Below, piece by piece: positions 43,750-54,889 of a stretch of 64,000 bases of DNA (the stretch's first letter is position 1; each line of letters opens with the position of its first letter). Position numbers and translations under genes: made by a program. The DNA is from Micrasema longulum. Its lineage: Eukaryota > Arthropoda > Insecta > Trichoptera > Brachycentridae. The stretch lies in NCBI GenBank assembly GCA_022494885.1, contig JAGVSM010002371.1, forward strand, positions 1 to 64,000, in the 5' to 3' direction. The notes below the pieces were generated by a model. It searched no databases and was not told the origin of the DNA. It saw only the letters and a program-made list of their open reading frames with translations.

Positions 43750-44360
43750 TAATATCCGCGCTTTCATACTCCTTTCTTAAAAATTATTTTCTCGGCCTTC
43801 TCGGAGTTCTCGGTGTTTTAAAATTGATTTTAACATTAGCTATTATTAATTCTAACAAAATACAATCATAATTCATTGACAAAGGCATTTTGGAATTGAA
43901 AAGCATTAACGTCAATATAAATGGATTTTAAACCACTATAGGATCCAAATGCCATTAATACAAATTAGAATAATTGTATCATCGCATTCTTCACATGAAA
44001 CTTTCTCTCTCGAAATGCATCCGTAAAGTGTTTCATTATTATTAATTTACATCAAAAATAATATTAGGTACGTAATAGGTATTTTTTTATACTACCGAAC
44101 AATTTTATTAACCCTTTATACTCGATTCATTTAAAAATAACTTAGTTATATTTACCTTGCCTCGATTGAACGAAACGGCGTTTGCATCCCAGTAGGAGCT
44201 GCATAGTAGTACAACCAAAAGTTAAGTTCCTAAAAAGTTTCAATTGAATTAATTATGGTGTTTTTGTCGAAATGGACATAATTTGTTGCATAAGTAACGT
44301 AAGAAGACACAACAACCAGTTTTCCCATTTCGACAAACACAAGACAAATCATTTATATTT
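43750..44360. other. Unassigned DNA
   Basis: No gene recognised. A LINE-tail motif (ATTGCCATTTGGTAATAAGC) lies just right at 44372. Confidence 0.4.
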
Positions 44361-44675
44361 GTTGATAGAAATTGCCATTTGGTAATAAGCCCGCCAATGT
44401 ACAAATAACATTATCTACAAAAGGTTAAATAAATAAATAAGGTAAAAAAGGTGTTATATAAATTGGACATGCTACATTAATTGGACATTCTAAATCTAAC
44501 GGTAAAAAGTAAATAAATGTATTGCGTTTATTTTAAGACAAAATATACAAAAAGGTATTTGTTTTATAGTGGAGATTTTTTTAAACTTTTTCTACTTATT
44601 TTTGACCATTAGATTTAGTGTTTAATTACTTTAGCACTTAACCAAAATCAATTTAAGTGTTAAATGTTATAAAAA

Positions 44676-44755
44676 AATACACAACAGGCCCGGAGGTCTA
44701 ATATCAGTGGTAAATTACCCAGACTTGAAAAAACCACTTATCATAAAAAAAAGAC
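44676..44755 (-). mobile_element. SINE family B 3' fragment
   Basis: CAGGCCCGGAGGTCTAATAT, CAGTGGTAAATTACCCAG and CTTGAAAAAACCAC match the body of the copy at 60232-60400. Confidence 0.55.
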
Positions 44756-44991
44756 AAAATCATTGAAAGTATAAATTGTGCGAATACATGAATAGATCGA
44801 CAAAAATTAAATCAATTACTCTACTCCTAGTGCCAGAACGGTGGAAATTGGCTATGACCATTGTAATTTTATTTTGATTTGGAGCTACAGTGGAACAACT
44901 CTTTTGAAATTAATAGTAAATTATGCAATGCAAAATCAATTCTTGTTTGTCTTTAAATAGCCGTATAAAGGGTTAAATAGAATAGGACTAC

Positions 44992-45235
44992 TTATTCTTC
45001 TTTAATATACAAGTCGCGGTGGCTTCCATCTTCTATTGTAATCTTTTCAATGTCTTCCATTTTAAGTAAACTTTCTCTCACACATTTAGTGGATAAATTA
45101 TCCAGTCTTTATTACGTCGGGATAATAACTCTTCGCCACAACAATGTTAAGATCATCACAACTAATGTAATGGATTTCGGAGAAAGCTAATGGAGATACG
45201 AGTTTGAATCTTTTGTGGTTACGAAATAAAATATG
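44992..45235 (-). pseudogene. Unassigned coding remnant with one frameshift
   Basis: The minus strand reads RNHKRFKLVSPLAFSEIHYI, SCDDLNIVVAKSYYPDV, a +1 shift near 45110, then RLDNLSTKCVRESLLKMEDI and EKITIEDGSHRDLYIKEE before a stop at 44992-44994. Amino-acid composition is normal and the third codon positions are not AT-saturated, unlike the chance frames around it. I do not recognise it. A decayed gene exon or a transposase end are both possible. Confidence 0.35.
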
Positions 45236-45239
45236 TTAA

Positions 45240-46060
45240 TGGCTTCACATTATTGATTGAATTGAATACTTTTGGGATTAAACTGGGTACCTAACCATAA
45301 ACTCTGGCATAGATTTTATGTGAGAATTTTACGAATCGAGGACAATGGTTTTATTTTGCAAACAGCACGTATTTTCAATTTCATTTCGATTTCATTTCGG
45401 ACATAGGTGTAGGACAGACATTATATCTACACAAATATTTACATATAAAGATAACACAATATATCATCAATCACATGCACAAAAAAGTATACTTAAATCA
45501 ATTTTCCATTAATAATAATTTAAAAGTGATCATGTAAGAACATTATGGTGTTGATGTGGAGTAGTAGAGTAGAGATGTGGAGTGTTGTTTTGTACTGTAT
45601 AAAGTGTCGATTTTTTTTTTTAATACGATTTGCTTGTTTTTTACCTTGTTTATAGTTAAATAATTTATTTTACGGAAACACAAAGTCAACAATGATTAAA
45701 TAACATAATAAAGATAAGGTTGAAAGACAAACCAGCGAAGTTTCCAAATAAAAATCAAACATGTTAAATTATATTTCATTTTTTAATTTGTGCGTGTACA
45801 GGTGTCTTTGGGTGTCTTTGTGTGAGAGTAAGTGTCCAGATATGTGTAAGCGTGTGCATCATCAAAAATTAAGTGGGAGTGTTTCACACTCAGATATAAT
45901 GAGTCAATAGCAGCCCCTACTCCGGTATCTGCCTTAGTTTATTCTTTTACTTCAGTTATACATGGCTTATATTGACAATAGGTATGTTCTTTCTAACAGC
46001 TGTAACTATTGTGTGAGGATCTGCCGGGATAATTGACTGAGACCATAATAATAAAAATAT
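45240..46060. other. Unassigned DNA
   Basis: No gene or recognised repeat; short purine-rich direct repeats near 45550-45590. Confidence 0.4.
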
Positions 46061-46061
46061 T

Positions 46062-46125
46062 AATGTTTGGATAATTTATATATTTTTGTGAAAATCACCA
46101 TAAGGGCGCTGTACAATAAATAAAT
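46062..46125 (-). mobile_element. CR1-like LINE 3' tail
   Basis: GGATAATTTATATATTTTTG and ATCACCATAAGGGCGCTG match the tail of 24808-25135. Confidence 0.55.
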
Positions 46126-46127
46126 AT

Positions 46128-46445
46128 CCCAACACGTCTTGCAGCTACAAAGCGCATGGACGGTTGGGATTCTAGTTCCTCGTCTCCAATTATGATATAT
46201 TACAATTATGAAATATATGAGCTAGATAACAGAACGTCTTGCAGATACAGAGCGCATGGACAATAAGAAATCTAGCCCCTATTTACATTTTTATATTAAA
46301 ATTTTTATTTGACAATGAAGTTTAGAGTTTAAGTCATATTTTAAAAACAAAATAAAAAGCAAATTTATAAAATTAGAAGTTAGATAGCAACAAGTCTTGC
46401 AGCTACTGAGCGCAGGACAGTTGAAATTCTAGACCCCATTTACAA
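46128..46445 (+). repeat. Three diverged copies of a CGTCTTGCAG unit
   Basis: Units starting ACGTCTTGCAGCTACAAAGC (46134), ACGTCTTGCAGATACAGAGC (46234) and CAAGTCTTGCAGCTACTGAG (about 46392), each followed by GGACA/GGACGG, a TCTAG word and CCCATTTAC-like sequence. Spacing is unequal (100 and about 158 bases). Confidence 0.55.
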
Positions 46446-46464
46446 AATTAGTTTGTCATTATTA

Positions 46465-46670
46465 TTACTATGGATAACTTATACAGCGCCATTTTCGTAA
46501 TAAAATACCTCAAGGGCGCTTTACATAGTGATTCTATTGTTGAATTAATTTAATTGAAGCTTTTAAATTTGTAGTTGAATTAAAACAATTTATTTTGTTG
46601 CCACATGCTTCGGATTTATTCAAATGATTTAGAGAACAAGTGGGTTAAGGAACTTCTCTGCATTTGCTTA
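46465..46670 (-). mobile_element. CR1-like LINE 3' end
   Basis: Tail GGATAACTTATACAGCGCCA, ACCTCAAGGGCGCTTTACAT, then on the minus strand the coding end with CACTTGTTCTCTAAATCATT, parallel to the THLFSKSFE codons at 24920. Confidence 0.65.
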
Positions 46671-46739
46671 TTGACGAAGAAACCACAGAAAACTTATACA
46701 AAAAAGTTGTACTATTGACAAACTTTATTTATTGAACAC

Positions 46740-47045
46740 TTCATAGGGTATACAAATACATTTTATAAACAGGTGATGTAGATTATTCCACAATCGGGCA
46801 GCTACTGCTGTGAGAGGGAAAAAAAACTTTTCGTTCCATTTTGGCAGTGTTTGGCAATTTGTTTCCTTTTATATTTATTTCGACAATTACATATTTCAAA
46901 GTGCCGTATTGTCGTGTATGGTTTGCGACATTATTAAAACTAGTAATCAAATGACCGTAAATCAAATTAGTGTCTATGGAGATGGAGATGGAGCATGGGC
47001 AAGAGCGGTCAAAGAATTTAAACTTTTTCTCAATATTTAACAATT
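46740..47045 (-). mobile_element. CR1-like LINE C-terminus
   Basis: The minus strand reads TRQYGTLKYVIVEI, then GNKLPNTAKMERKVFF and, in a shifted frame, VAARLWNNL. The last motif matches VVATRLWNNLP at 60120. Decayed. Confidence 0.6.
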
Positions 47046-47397
47046 GGCAAGGCGACCGTGGTACATTTTGATTTGATATATATATTTTTTTAAAATTTAA
47101 ATTTTTAATTAAAAAAAAAAATTATAACAACGATATATAAATTAACCTTTTGCCACGTGGTATCTGGTATCCTGAACTATTTCTCGCTGTTTTTCGGAAA
47201 GGAAGGGGTGAAAAAAGTTTCTTAAGTGTATGAAAATATTATTACTGTCGCTTGTCAACTTGTAAGCTTGTAATGTACTGTAAAGCAGACATTTTCGAAC
47301 TATTTTTGAGTAATAATCCGACAAAATATATAAGCTAAATGACATTAAAATGCATGGAAACTGCATATGAATAAATGTTTGAATATTCATGATACTG

Positions 47398-47430
47398 CAG
47401 TGGCGGCGCGAGGCATTGCCTGGGGGTATA
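47398..47430 (+). repeat. DNA-transposon-like terminus
   Basis: CAGTGGCGGCGCGAGGC followed by ATTGCCTGGGGG has the look of a common insect DNA-transposon end (CAGTGGCGG..). No mate was found. Confidence 0.3.
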
Positions 47431-47577
47431 TTCATTTTTGTAAAATATGTTATAAAATTGATTCATCCAAACGGGACGTTAATTAACACTCAGTTTAGGC
47501 TTCCTGATCCTCCATTTAAAGTATTGAAATTTTGATAGTGTTCCCATTTTACTCGGGAAAATCTTTCACTATTTATT

Positions 47578-48420
47578 TTCAGTTCACAAGCAGTAAAAGA
47601 TATCACAATATAAATACAATTTACAAAATAAAAAATAATAACACTTAACATCTTTTAGCAATTATATATGAACACCAATAGTCACAAAACAAAAATTAAA
47701 AATTGGCAAAAAAAACAAAATTTTGCTTTTATTATATTATGTTACTTAAGCAGTTTATTAAAATTTACTTAAGATTAATTTTAATTTTTTTAAATTTAAA
47801 ATAGATGCAATTCATACAGTAGAAGAGAATTTCACTAGAATATTAATAAAGTCTCTTAATAATAATAAGTTTTGTTTATTTATTTATTTATTATTAATTT
47901 TTTTATACGCCTCTACTCGTTTGCGAGTGATTTTGAAGTTTTGTTAATTGAATATCCATAATTAAAGTAATAATATTCACAATAAAAATATTTAAAAAAA
48001 TAAGAATATGAATTTAAATAAAATTAACAATACAAAAGATTAAAATTGATTATATCGTTACTGTAAAATTCATCATCACCATCATCATAATCATTCCCTT
48101 TCCGCACCTAGGGCACTGGATTGGTACACCAATCGCAGCATATCTCGATCAATTTTGTTACGTGGAGGTAAGGTGATCAGTCTTACGCTTCAGGTACCAG
48201 TCCAAGGACTATGAAATATTATAGTGTAAAAACACCTTTTTAAATAAATATTTCGAATCAACCATGTCGGGAATCGAACCCGAAACCTCTTGCATGGTAG
48301 GCAAACTCACTGACCATTACGCCACGAGGCTAACAAAATTATTTCGACGATACAAAATACATCGTTTATACACATTATATAGTTTATTTTATAGATAGTA
48401 TATTTTTTTATTTTTTTTAA
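47578..48420 (+). repeat. Long AT-rich repeat, copy 2, interrupted by a SINE
   Basis: Colinear with 18560-19060. The copy is split at 48070/48335 by SINE family A and extended by about 80 bases near 47870-47940 (TTTATACGCCTCTACTCG). After the SINE, ATTTCGACGATACAAAATAC continues as AATTCGACAATAC does in copy 1. Confidence 0.65.
48071..48334 (-). mobile_element. SINE family A, full copy with target duplication
   Basis: The complete 264-base element in minus orientation: tail (CATCATCACCATCATC), 3' body CCTTTCCGCACCTAGGG, TTGGTACACCAATCGCAGC, middle GATCAGTCTTACGCTTCAGG, and head with GGGAATCGAACCCGAAAC (box B). Flanks AAAATT at 48065-48070 and 48335-48340 are the target duplication. The uninterrupted homologue near 18980 confirms the boundaries. 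Confidence 0.9.
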
Positions 48421-48714
48421 TATTCTTTATGCTGATATGATTCTTAAAAGAAATATAGAATATGTAAATACCCGGTTAGTTAATTCAATAAATATGTATT
48501 TTTGCCACTATCGCGAATTACATTTAAAAGTGATCACAGTTTTAACAGAAAAAAAAATATTACTTTGCGTGAATATAATATATTATACACATATATATAC
48601 TGATAACTTCTACTTGTACGTGATCCAAATTCAATAAAAATATATTAAATACATACATATTTTTTTATAGTAAAAATAAATATTTGCATTCTTATGATTT
48701 ACCCAAGTATTACA

Positions 48715-48866
48715 TTTTTTGAGGCCATTTTCAACGAATTGTAAATAATTCACTATTAGAAAATGGGAATCAAGTTGAAATATAGTGGGGTTTGAACCTC
48801 AGACCTCTGACCTGTGAGTCCACAACACTTGCTACAGAACCATAATCCGATCCAATTTGTTCCAAT
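48715..48866 (-). mobile_element. SINE family C, tRNA-derived
   Basis: The minus-strand head holds GAGGTTCAAACCCC (box B) and TAGCAAGTGTTGTGG (box A region). The body has ATTTACAATTCGTTGAAAAT. Other pieces lie at 31840, 20870, 298, 52105 and 52834. Confidence 0.7.
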
Positions 48867-48954
48867 TTGTTTTTAAATTTAAATTCAAATTAAATTTTAA
48901 ATTTGCTAATATTGCTATACAAAATAGAGTGAAATAATTATTTTAACATGAAGG

Positions 48955-49120
48955 TAAGATGATTAGTCTCACGCTTCAGGTAACAGTTTAGAGACTAAGA
49001 AATATTTTTAGTTTAAAAACTCCCTTTTTAATAAATATTTTAAATCAACCATGCCGAAAGTCAAACCCGAGACCTCTTGCGTGAAAGGCAAACACGCTAA
49101 ACATTACACCACGAGGACAT
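48955..49120 (-). mobile_element. SINE family A, 3' truncated
   Basis: AGTCTCACGCTTCAGGTAAC, AACTCCCTTTTTAATAAATA, CCCGAGACCTCTTGCG and ACATTACACCACGAGG follow family order in reverse. Confidence 0.75.
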
Positions 49121-49237
49121 TATGGTTTATCAAATTGTATTACTACAGACTTAGTTTCCACTAAAAAAATTTTTTTCGATAATTGAAAATTTAGCAGTTT
49201 TTTTGTTTAAGAAGTTTAAAAATTGAATAATTGTTTT

Positions 49238-49505
49238 CAGGCGTTGTAGTAAGTGAATTAATTCAGCCGGATGAATCTCAGCCACATGATAAAGGTTTTA
49301 GCTCCTTTACTTCACAAAAACCAAAAGATGGAAGAGTTGAGGAAATATGAATATTTAAACATAGGCAGAAAGGTGAATGTTAAACGGTGTGCAAAGTGGT
49401 CATTTGAACCAGCCAATGATAGGTCATAAGCCCTGTAAATGCGCAGACTTCCACATTCCATTCCTAAAAATGTTTTTTCTCTCTGTTGCAACAAATTTCG
49501 ATTTG
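49238..49505 (-). repeat. Family R, nearly full-length minus copy
   Basis: Runs from TTTTCAGGCGTTGTAGTAAG through GGTTTTAGCTCCTTTACTTC, AACATAGGCAGAAAGGTGAA, GATAGGTCATAAGCCCTG to CTGTTGCAACAAATTTCG. It has the same order as 40015-40355. Confidence 0.7.
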
Positions 49506-49834
49506 AACAAAGTTAATTTATAACAATAAAAACATGAAAACATGCACTTGAACAAACATTTTTTTGCGTTGTTTTTTTTATTATTATTTATTTATTTATT
49601 TAAAATTCGGTACATAATTTTAAGTGTTAATAGGAAAAATATAAAAAACTAAGTAATTAAATATTTTATTAAAATATGTTTTCATATACGTCAATAATAT
49701 AATTTATTACGCATTAATCAAAACATACAAAACGAACAATATAATCAATTAACATCCGTTTTAACGACGGAAACATACAATGTTTTAATGTGATGTGAAT
49801 ATAAATTGACAAAGCCAATGTCATAAATTATGAT

Positions 49835-50962
49835 GAAGCTAAAGTAATTAATCTTACGCTTTAGTTGCCAGTTCCGGGAGAATGACATATTTTAGTGTAA
49901 AACCACCTTTCAAATCCCAGAAATCGAACCTCTGCCTTTATTAAGAACGCTATCTTCATCTGTATATATCGAGACGATATACTTAACTTTAGAACTATCT
50001 ATATCTTATCTCGGTATGTTTTACCTACTTGTCATATCGACATCATATGATTGAAACAAGCTAATGAATGACCGCAAACAATTAGTCCGCATTTCTTACG
50101 TCATAAACATTCAAAGTAAATCTCATTTATACTTTAAATAGGCTTCTGTGATAGAAAGTGCTCACTTTAAAGCGATTATAAACTCCAATAAATCCCAATT
50201 CCAGAAAAGCTCGCTTGAACATGATTTTTAAAAGACTGCCAAGACGATATGCTTAACGATCGCCTGTATTTATCTACCGAACGACTACAAAGCTGACTCC
50301 TTTATCGTCTCGATACGTACACTCCGAAAAATAGAAAAGATATTATAACTTAATTTATTTTTTACATTGGTAACATTTTACGACTAGATGCTCTTGTATG
50401 TTAATAAGGCAGCATCTAGCTAGTCTAGCCACTGCATCTAGCCACTCGTTTCCGAAACTGACAGTCATGCCATAATTTAATTCGACTTCAAAATTTACTT
50501 ATTTAGGCTTTCAAGAAAAAAAGTGCCAACCTCAAAACGATTTACAATTTGATTAAATCGTTATTAATAGAAAAATTGCTCAGTGGAACAAAATTTTTGT
50601 CGCTTTTAATGTGTAGATAAACATATCGAGAGGCTCAAGACCCGTCGGTATAAACCAATGTGCTTACGTCAAAACTTGATGGTGAGGGGATCGGTAGTAT
50701 ATCTTTGTAGTCGGTCGGGAGAATTCAATCTTTAACTTTAACGTCATACTGAAGCTCTGTCATTTTAGAGCGCAGATATGTGTACCGTGACGTACGCTTC
50801 CCCTTGATTCATATCGATGTACCTACCCAAAACTTGATGGTGGAGGGTCGGTAGTATATGTTTGTAATCGCTAGAGTGAATTTATTCCCATCATAATCGA
50901 GGCCCTGGGACCTCAAGCATGGTAGAAAACCGTGCCAACCACTACACTACTAGGTGAGGTTA
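49835..50962 (-). mobile_element. SINE family A copy split by a TIR element
   Basis: The tail half 49835-49931 (TTAATCTTACGCTTTAGTTG, CCCAGAAATCGAACC) and the head half 50908-50962 (GGGACCTCAAGCATGGTAG, CACTACACTACTAGGTGAG) are the two parts of one SINE. The 976-bp element lies between them. Confidence 0.7.
49932..50907 (-). mobile_element. 976-bp TIR element, copy 2, inserted in a SINE
   Basis: The interior is colinear in reverse with 23111-24087. The right end TCATAATCGAGGCCCTG (50891-50907) is near-perfect. The left end (CTGCCTTTATTAAGAACGC) has decayed. GAACCT before and GGACCT after may be a 6-bp target duplication. Non-coding. The agreement of 976 and 977 bp with flanks inside a known SINE fixes the element ends. 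Confidence 0.75.
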
Positions 50963-51855
50963 TTTCCACTCGATTTGCTTTTAGTAAAAAATTTACCCGA
51001 AACCATTCAGTTGTTTTCAAAAAAGTTCAGGAAAACTAAATTATAACTTCATTTAAAGACTTTAATGCAATAACTAAAGTAGTCGAGTGTTATTTTTCAA
51101 TAATAAATTACTATTATATACGAGTAGTCCTTTTTTTAAATGTATTTACTAAAATATTTGTTAAAACTTTGAAACCTAAAAAACTTACAGATGATTCTTT
51201 CTGCCATTTGACTACAAACTTGTCGAGAAGTCTGGTTCTGTTTCACAAACAGTACTCTACTTTTCAACATTGTATAAAATCAGATAAAAATACTATCCAC
51301 ATTGTGACTGAACGTTCATATCAAAACAATACTATGTACTTATTAAAATTGTAATAAATGAACAACTTAAGCGTATTTTTTCCGGGTAATTTTTTCAACC
51401 TTAGTCCAAAAATGCTTTATTTTTTTACGCTCACCTCCTTTTTTGTTTTATCTACCGCGTCACAAAAGTTCTTCTTCCAAAAATGTCTATGTTTATTCAG
51501 GTTTTTGTTTTTTATATACTATTACACGTATATATTTTTAGGTTGCAGGTGATATTTTGTTAATTAACCTGAATTTTTTTGATAAATTTTTTAAATGAAA
51601 TGCAGTCAAATGTTAAAATATTATTATAATTTTTTTTATTTTCGATAGAATATTAATATGAAAATAAGATAACGTTTTAAGATTTGTTCTTCATTAATTA
51701 AATTATATAATAAACACTGTTTTTAATTTATTGAATGTAAACATTTTTCGATAAATAATTCAGTTTGGGAATAACAATTTGACGATTTCTGCCTATGTAT
51801 TAAATAGTAATATAAATATTTACTTATTATAAAAAAAATGGCAAACATTTTAGAT
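50963..51855. other. Unassigned AT-rich DNA
   Basis: Two adjacent plus-strand frames (51169-51552) are T-rich and hydrophobic with no recognised motif. Probably chance. Confidence 0.4.
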
Positions 51856-51859
51856 AAGG

Positions 51860-52010
51860 AAATATGCATTAGCCAATGACAGTTTATGAGCCCTAAAAAT
51901 GCCAAGACTTCCATTTCCATTTCTCTAAAATATTATCCATCTCTGCTTGAATATGTTTATCTTGATAACTCCCCGAAGAGTGAAAATAGTGTTTGTCTGC
52001 AATTAAGACT
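51860..52010 (-). repeat. Family R fragment
   Basis: TTAGCCAATGACAGTTTATG, ATGCCAAGACTTCCATTTCC and ATCCATCTCTGCTTGAATAT match the family in reverse. Confidence 0.6.
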
Positions 52011-52159
52011 AACTACTATACTTAAATATTGTTTATTTACAAAGAATTCGACTAACTGAGCAAACTACAATGAAGAATATTTTGTATTATAGTTTTATTT
52101 ACGTTTTTTAGATTTACCCGAATATGTCAAGTTGTAAATAACTCATTAAAGAACAACAA

Positions 52160-52825
52160 GAGAGTTTAAGTCTGTTGATGCATTAAAAATATTGTACATG
52201 ACCCTTGTAAGAAGTCAATTAGAATATGGGCTCCGTTTGGTCTCCTCATTATAGTACCCATATAAAAAGTGTGGAGAAGGTCCAACAAAAGTTTTTAAGA
52301 TTCATGAATTTCAAATAAAACACTCCAATTGAAGAGCTAAGCTTAAATGTTTAATGAAGTAGTTAAAATTAAAATGTATTAGTGATAGGAGGGAAATTTC
52401 AGATTTAGTGCGGTTTTTCAAGTTATTAAATAATGATCTTGATAGTCCCGAACTTTTAAATTGTGTGAATTTTTATGTGAGACAGCGTGGGACGAGATAA
52501 AATAATTCTTTGGCTGTTGATTTGCATGCTTCAAACTATGCTAAATACTTACATATTTCACGGCTCCACAACGAACAGACATGGAAACTTAGATTTATTT
52601 CATTCATCTTTAAACAAATTAAAATCACTTCTTTTCTAAATTATAAAAATGCACTAAGTGTTATACTTGTCTATGATACATAGCCTCTGTTACTTCAATA
52701 CTTTTAATATTTAAACTCTTTATTTATTGTTGATTTGCTTAGTTTCATTGTAATTGTTTTTCAATATTATTTTATACTTTGTCAAAGGCCTAAGCCGTCG
52801 AAAAAAATAAATAAACAAAAAAAAA
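52160..52825 (+). mobile_element. Jockey-like LINE C-terminus
   Basis: VDALKILYMTLVRSQLEYGL at 52175-52235 and VEKVQQKFLRFMNFK at 52272-52316 parallel the copy at 35190-35940. Then come DRREISDLVRFFKLLNNDLD, SPELLNCVNFYVRQRGT, and after breaks RLHNEQTWKLRFISF. The tail has GGCCTAAGCCGTCG and an A-rich end. Confidence 0.75.
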
Positions 52826-52833
52826 GTGATCAA

Positions 52834-52910
52834 AAAAAGAATTAGGTCTTAACCTTTGACCTCTAATCCGTAAGTCCGTGACAATTGCCACAGAACTATA
52901 AGCCGAATGG
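52834..52910 (-). mobile_element. SINE family C head fragment
   Basis: CTTTGACCTCTAATCCGTAA and CAATTGCCACAGAACTATAA match the head at 48780-48850. Confidence 0.5.
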
Positions 52911-53244
52911 AATTTTATAATTCATCAACTTCAAATGTATATTATATAGCCTTTTTTTATGGGAGTTGCAGTATTTTTGACCTTGCTTATAATGTACAAG
53001 GTTTATATTTCAGTAAATAGTAACATGACACAAACAACCGTAATCTCTTTAAGTGAAACGGGAGATCTACTAATGTCTATCAATAGTCTGGCTTTTCGTG
53101 AATAAGTTTTCTATAGTGTTCTCTTCATTAAAAAAATGTGGAAAAGTTCCTATAAAGGTCCACGGCCAAAATTTCCTCCCTTTTTTCAACACTTCTTAGA
53201 TAAAAATAGCCTGGAAACAAAATCCGCCTGTAAAATATCTAATA

Positions 53245-53345
53245 CAGCTTACCCACCGCATACCACACACCGTATCTAAAGACTTAGACTCCTTGGCGGT
53301 TTCCACACACAAGGAAATATTGCTCGTTGCCGAATGAGAAAACCA
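53245..53345 (-). mobile_element. I/R1-type LINE 3' UTR fragment
   Basis: CAGCTTACCCACCGCATACC, GACTCCTTGGCGGTTTCCAC and TTGCTCGTTGCCGAATGAG match 19970-20070. Confidence 0.55.
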
Positions 53346-53739
53346 TGTTCAATACATGATAATTTTATTTCAAAGTCGCAAAACAAAAATCAAAAAGTGA
53401 AGGTAATATCTCTTGACCCGCTTTGAAAAACTGGGACATTCCGTATAAAAATACTGATCTTGTGTTCCCTATTAGGTGTATACATGTCAGTTTAATAGAT
53501 TAATAGTCCATCTCTTATCGTTGATATGGATCTTTAATTGTTTCTTAATTAAAGCCTCGTCATGATTTGATACATTTTACATGCTCCATTTATAGCGTCA
53601 AATAAATTGCCCTAAATTTTCATGATGCTATGCCGCTTTGTATTCGATGGATCCACAGAACGGCTAAATCTTTAGATTGTTTTATTAAACTAACGAGTCT
53701 GCAGATATGATTTACATTTTGGATTGCAATTACAGAGCG

Positions 53740-54330
53740 TATTAGCGTTTAAATGATTTTTTTATACAGGTACCAAAAACCTTCTTTGGTAAACAAATGT
53801 TTGTCGCAGGAGGCAAAACTAGCAGTTCTTAATGAAGTTCTAATGCCAACTCTAATGTATGGGAACGAAGTATTGAATTGGAAAAATAATGATAAAAGTA
53901 GGTTAAATTCTATCGAAATGCGATCCTTCAGGTGAATGTGTGGTAAAACGATGTATGGTAGGTGCACAAATGTCGAGATCCGTAAAATATGTTCGGCTGA
54001 AACATCTATTATCGACAGAATCAAGAAAGGGGTGCTGCGTTGGTTTGGACATGTAGAGTGAATGAACAGCGAAAGAACGGCTAAAAGTATCTACGATGCG
54101 AATGTTGATGAATGCAGAAAACGAGGAAGACCGAGACAGACATGGCACGATTAAGTCCATCAAATACTTGAATATGGACATGTCAAGAGTAGGAATAATC
54201 AGCGTGCGTGCATGAGGAGATGTATGAATGTTGAGGAAGCGAGGTCTGTCTGCAAAGACAGAGTGATATGGCGTTCTATTCTCTCTGCCTACCCCTACAG
54301 AAAAAACAACGTGATGATTTGTTTGTTTGA
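53740..54330 (+). mobile_element. LINE C-terminal remnant
   Basis: The plus strand reads SQEAKLAVLNEVLMPTLMYG at 53798-53857, LNSIEMRSFR, then after a stop TNVEIRKICSAETSIIDRIK and GVLRWFGHVE, a second stop, NVDECRKRGRPRQTWHD, and RACMRRCMNVEEARSVCKDR near 54205-54265 with WRSILSAYPYR at the end. Several stops and no RT motifs. This is the conserved C-terminal half of an insect LINE also present at 20450 and 24330. Confidence 0.8.
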
Positions 54331-54334
54331 CAAA

Positions 54335-54885
54335 AGTTACTTTGCATGTAAATTACATAAAAGAGTAACGTATCCCAAACTCGACGAGCCCAAAAGCCCT
54401 GTGTTGAGTTGGGTTACAACGTAATGGAAAGGGGAAGCATACATATTATTTAAAAGTAGAAAAATATATTTTTTTAAATAGATTTGAACCAAGTTGTTGT
54501 CCCGGTGGTTCAACAGTTGTTGTTCCAATTTTGAGCCATTTCAGTTGCCTACGATAATCAGAAATGTGGTCATATTTCCTAACACAAAAAATGTATCTTA
54601 TGCATCTATTCTGAAGTCGTGGTATATGTGTTAATATAATGTGTAGTATGTTAATGACATGTATAAACTTAATATGTATGTATAAAATATAATATGAATA
54701 TTAGGGTGTCCCAGACTATAAGGGCAATTTTTTTTAACAGATTCAGACGCATACCCTCTTATTTTGTTCCATTTGACCTTAATAACTGAAATAATAAATA
54801 TTATTGAAATCGGATAGCGATAACCCGTGCCGACTTGATGTCAATCTTTCAATATAAAAGTTTGTATGGAAACCATAGGGGAATA
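54335..54885. other. Unassigned DNA
   Basis: No feature supported; only short minus-strand frames. Confidence 0.4.
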
Positions 54886-54889
54886 TTTT

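Noticed and set aside
51169..51552. Two adjacent plus-strand frames, 61 and 64 codons
   Set aside because: Looked like a small two-exon membrane protein, but there are no splice signals in phase and the second is T-run driven.
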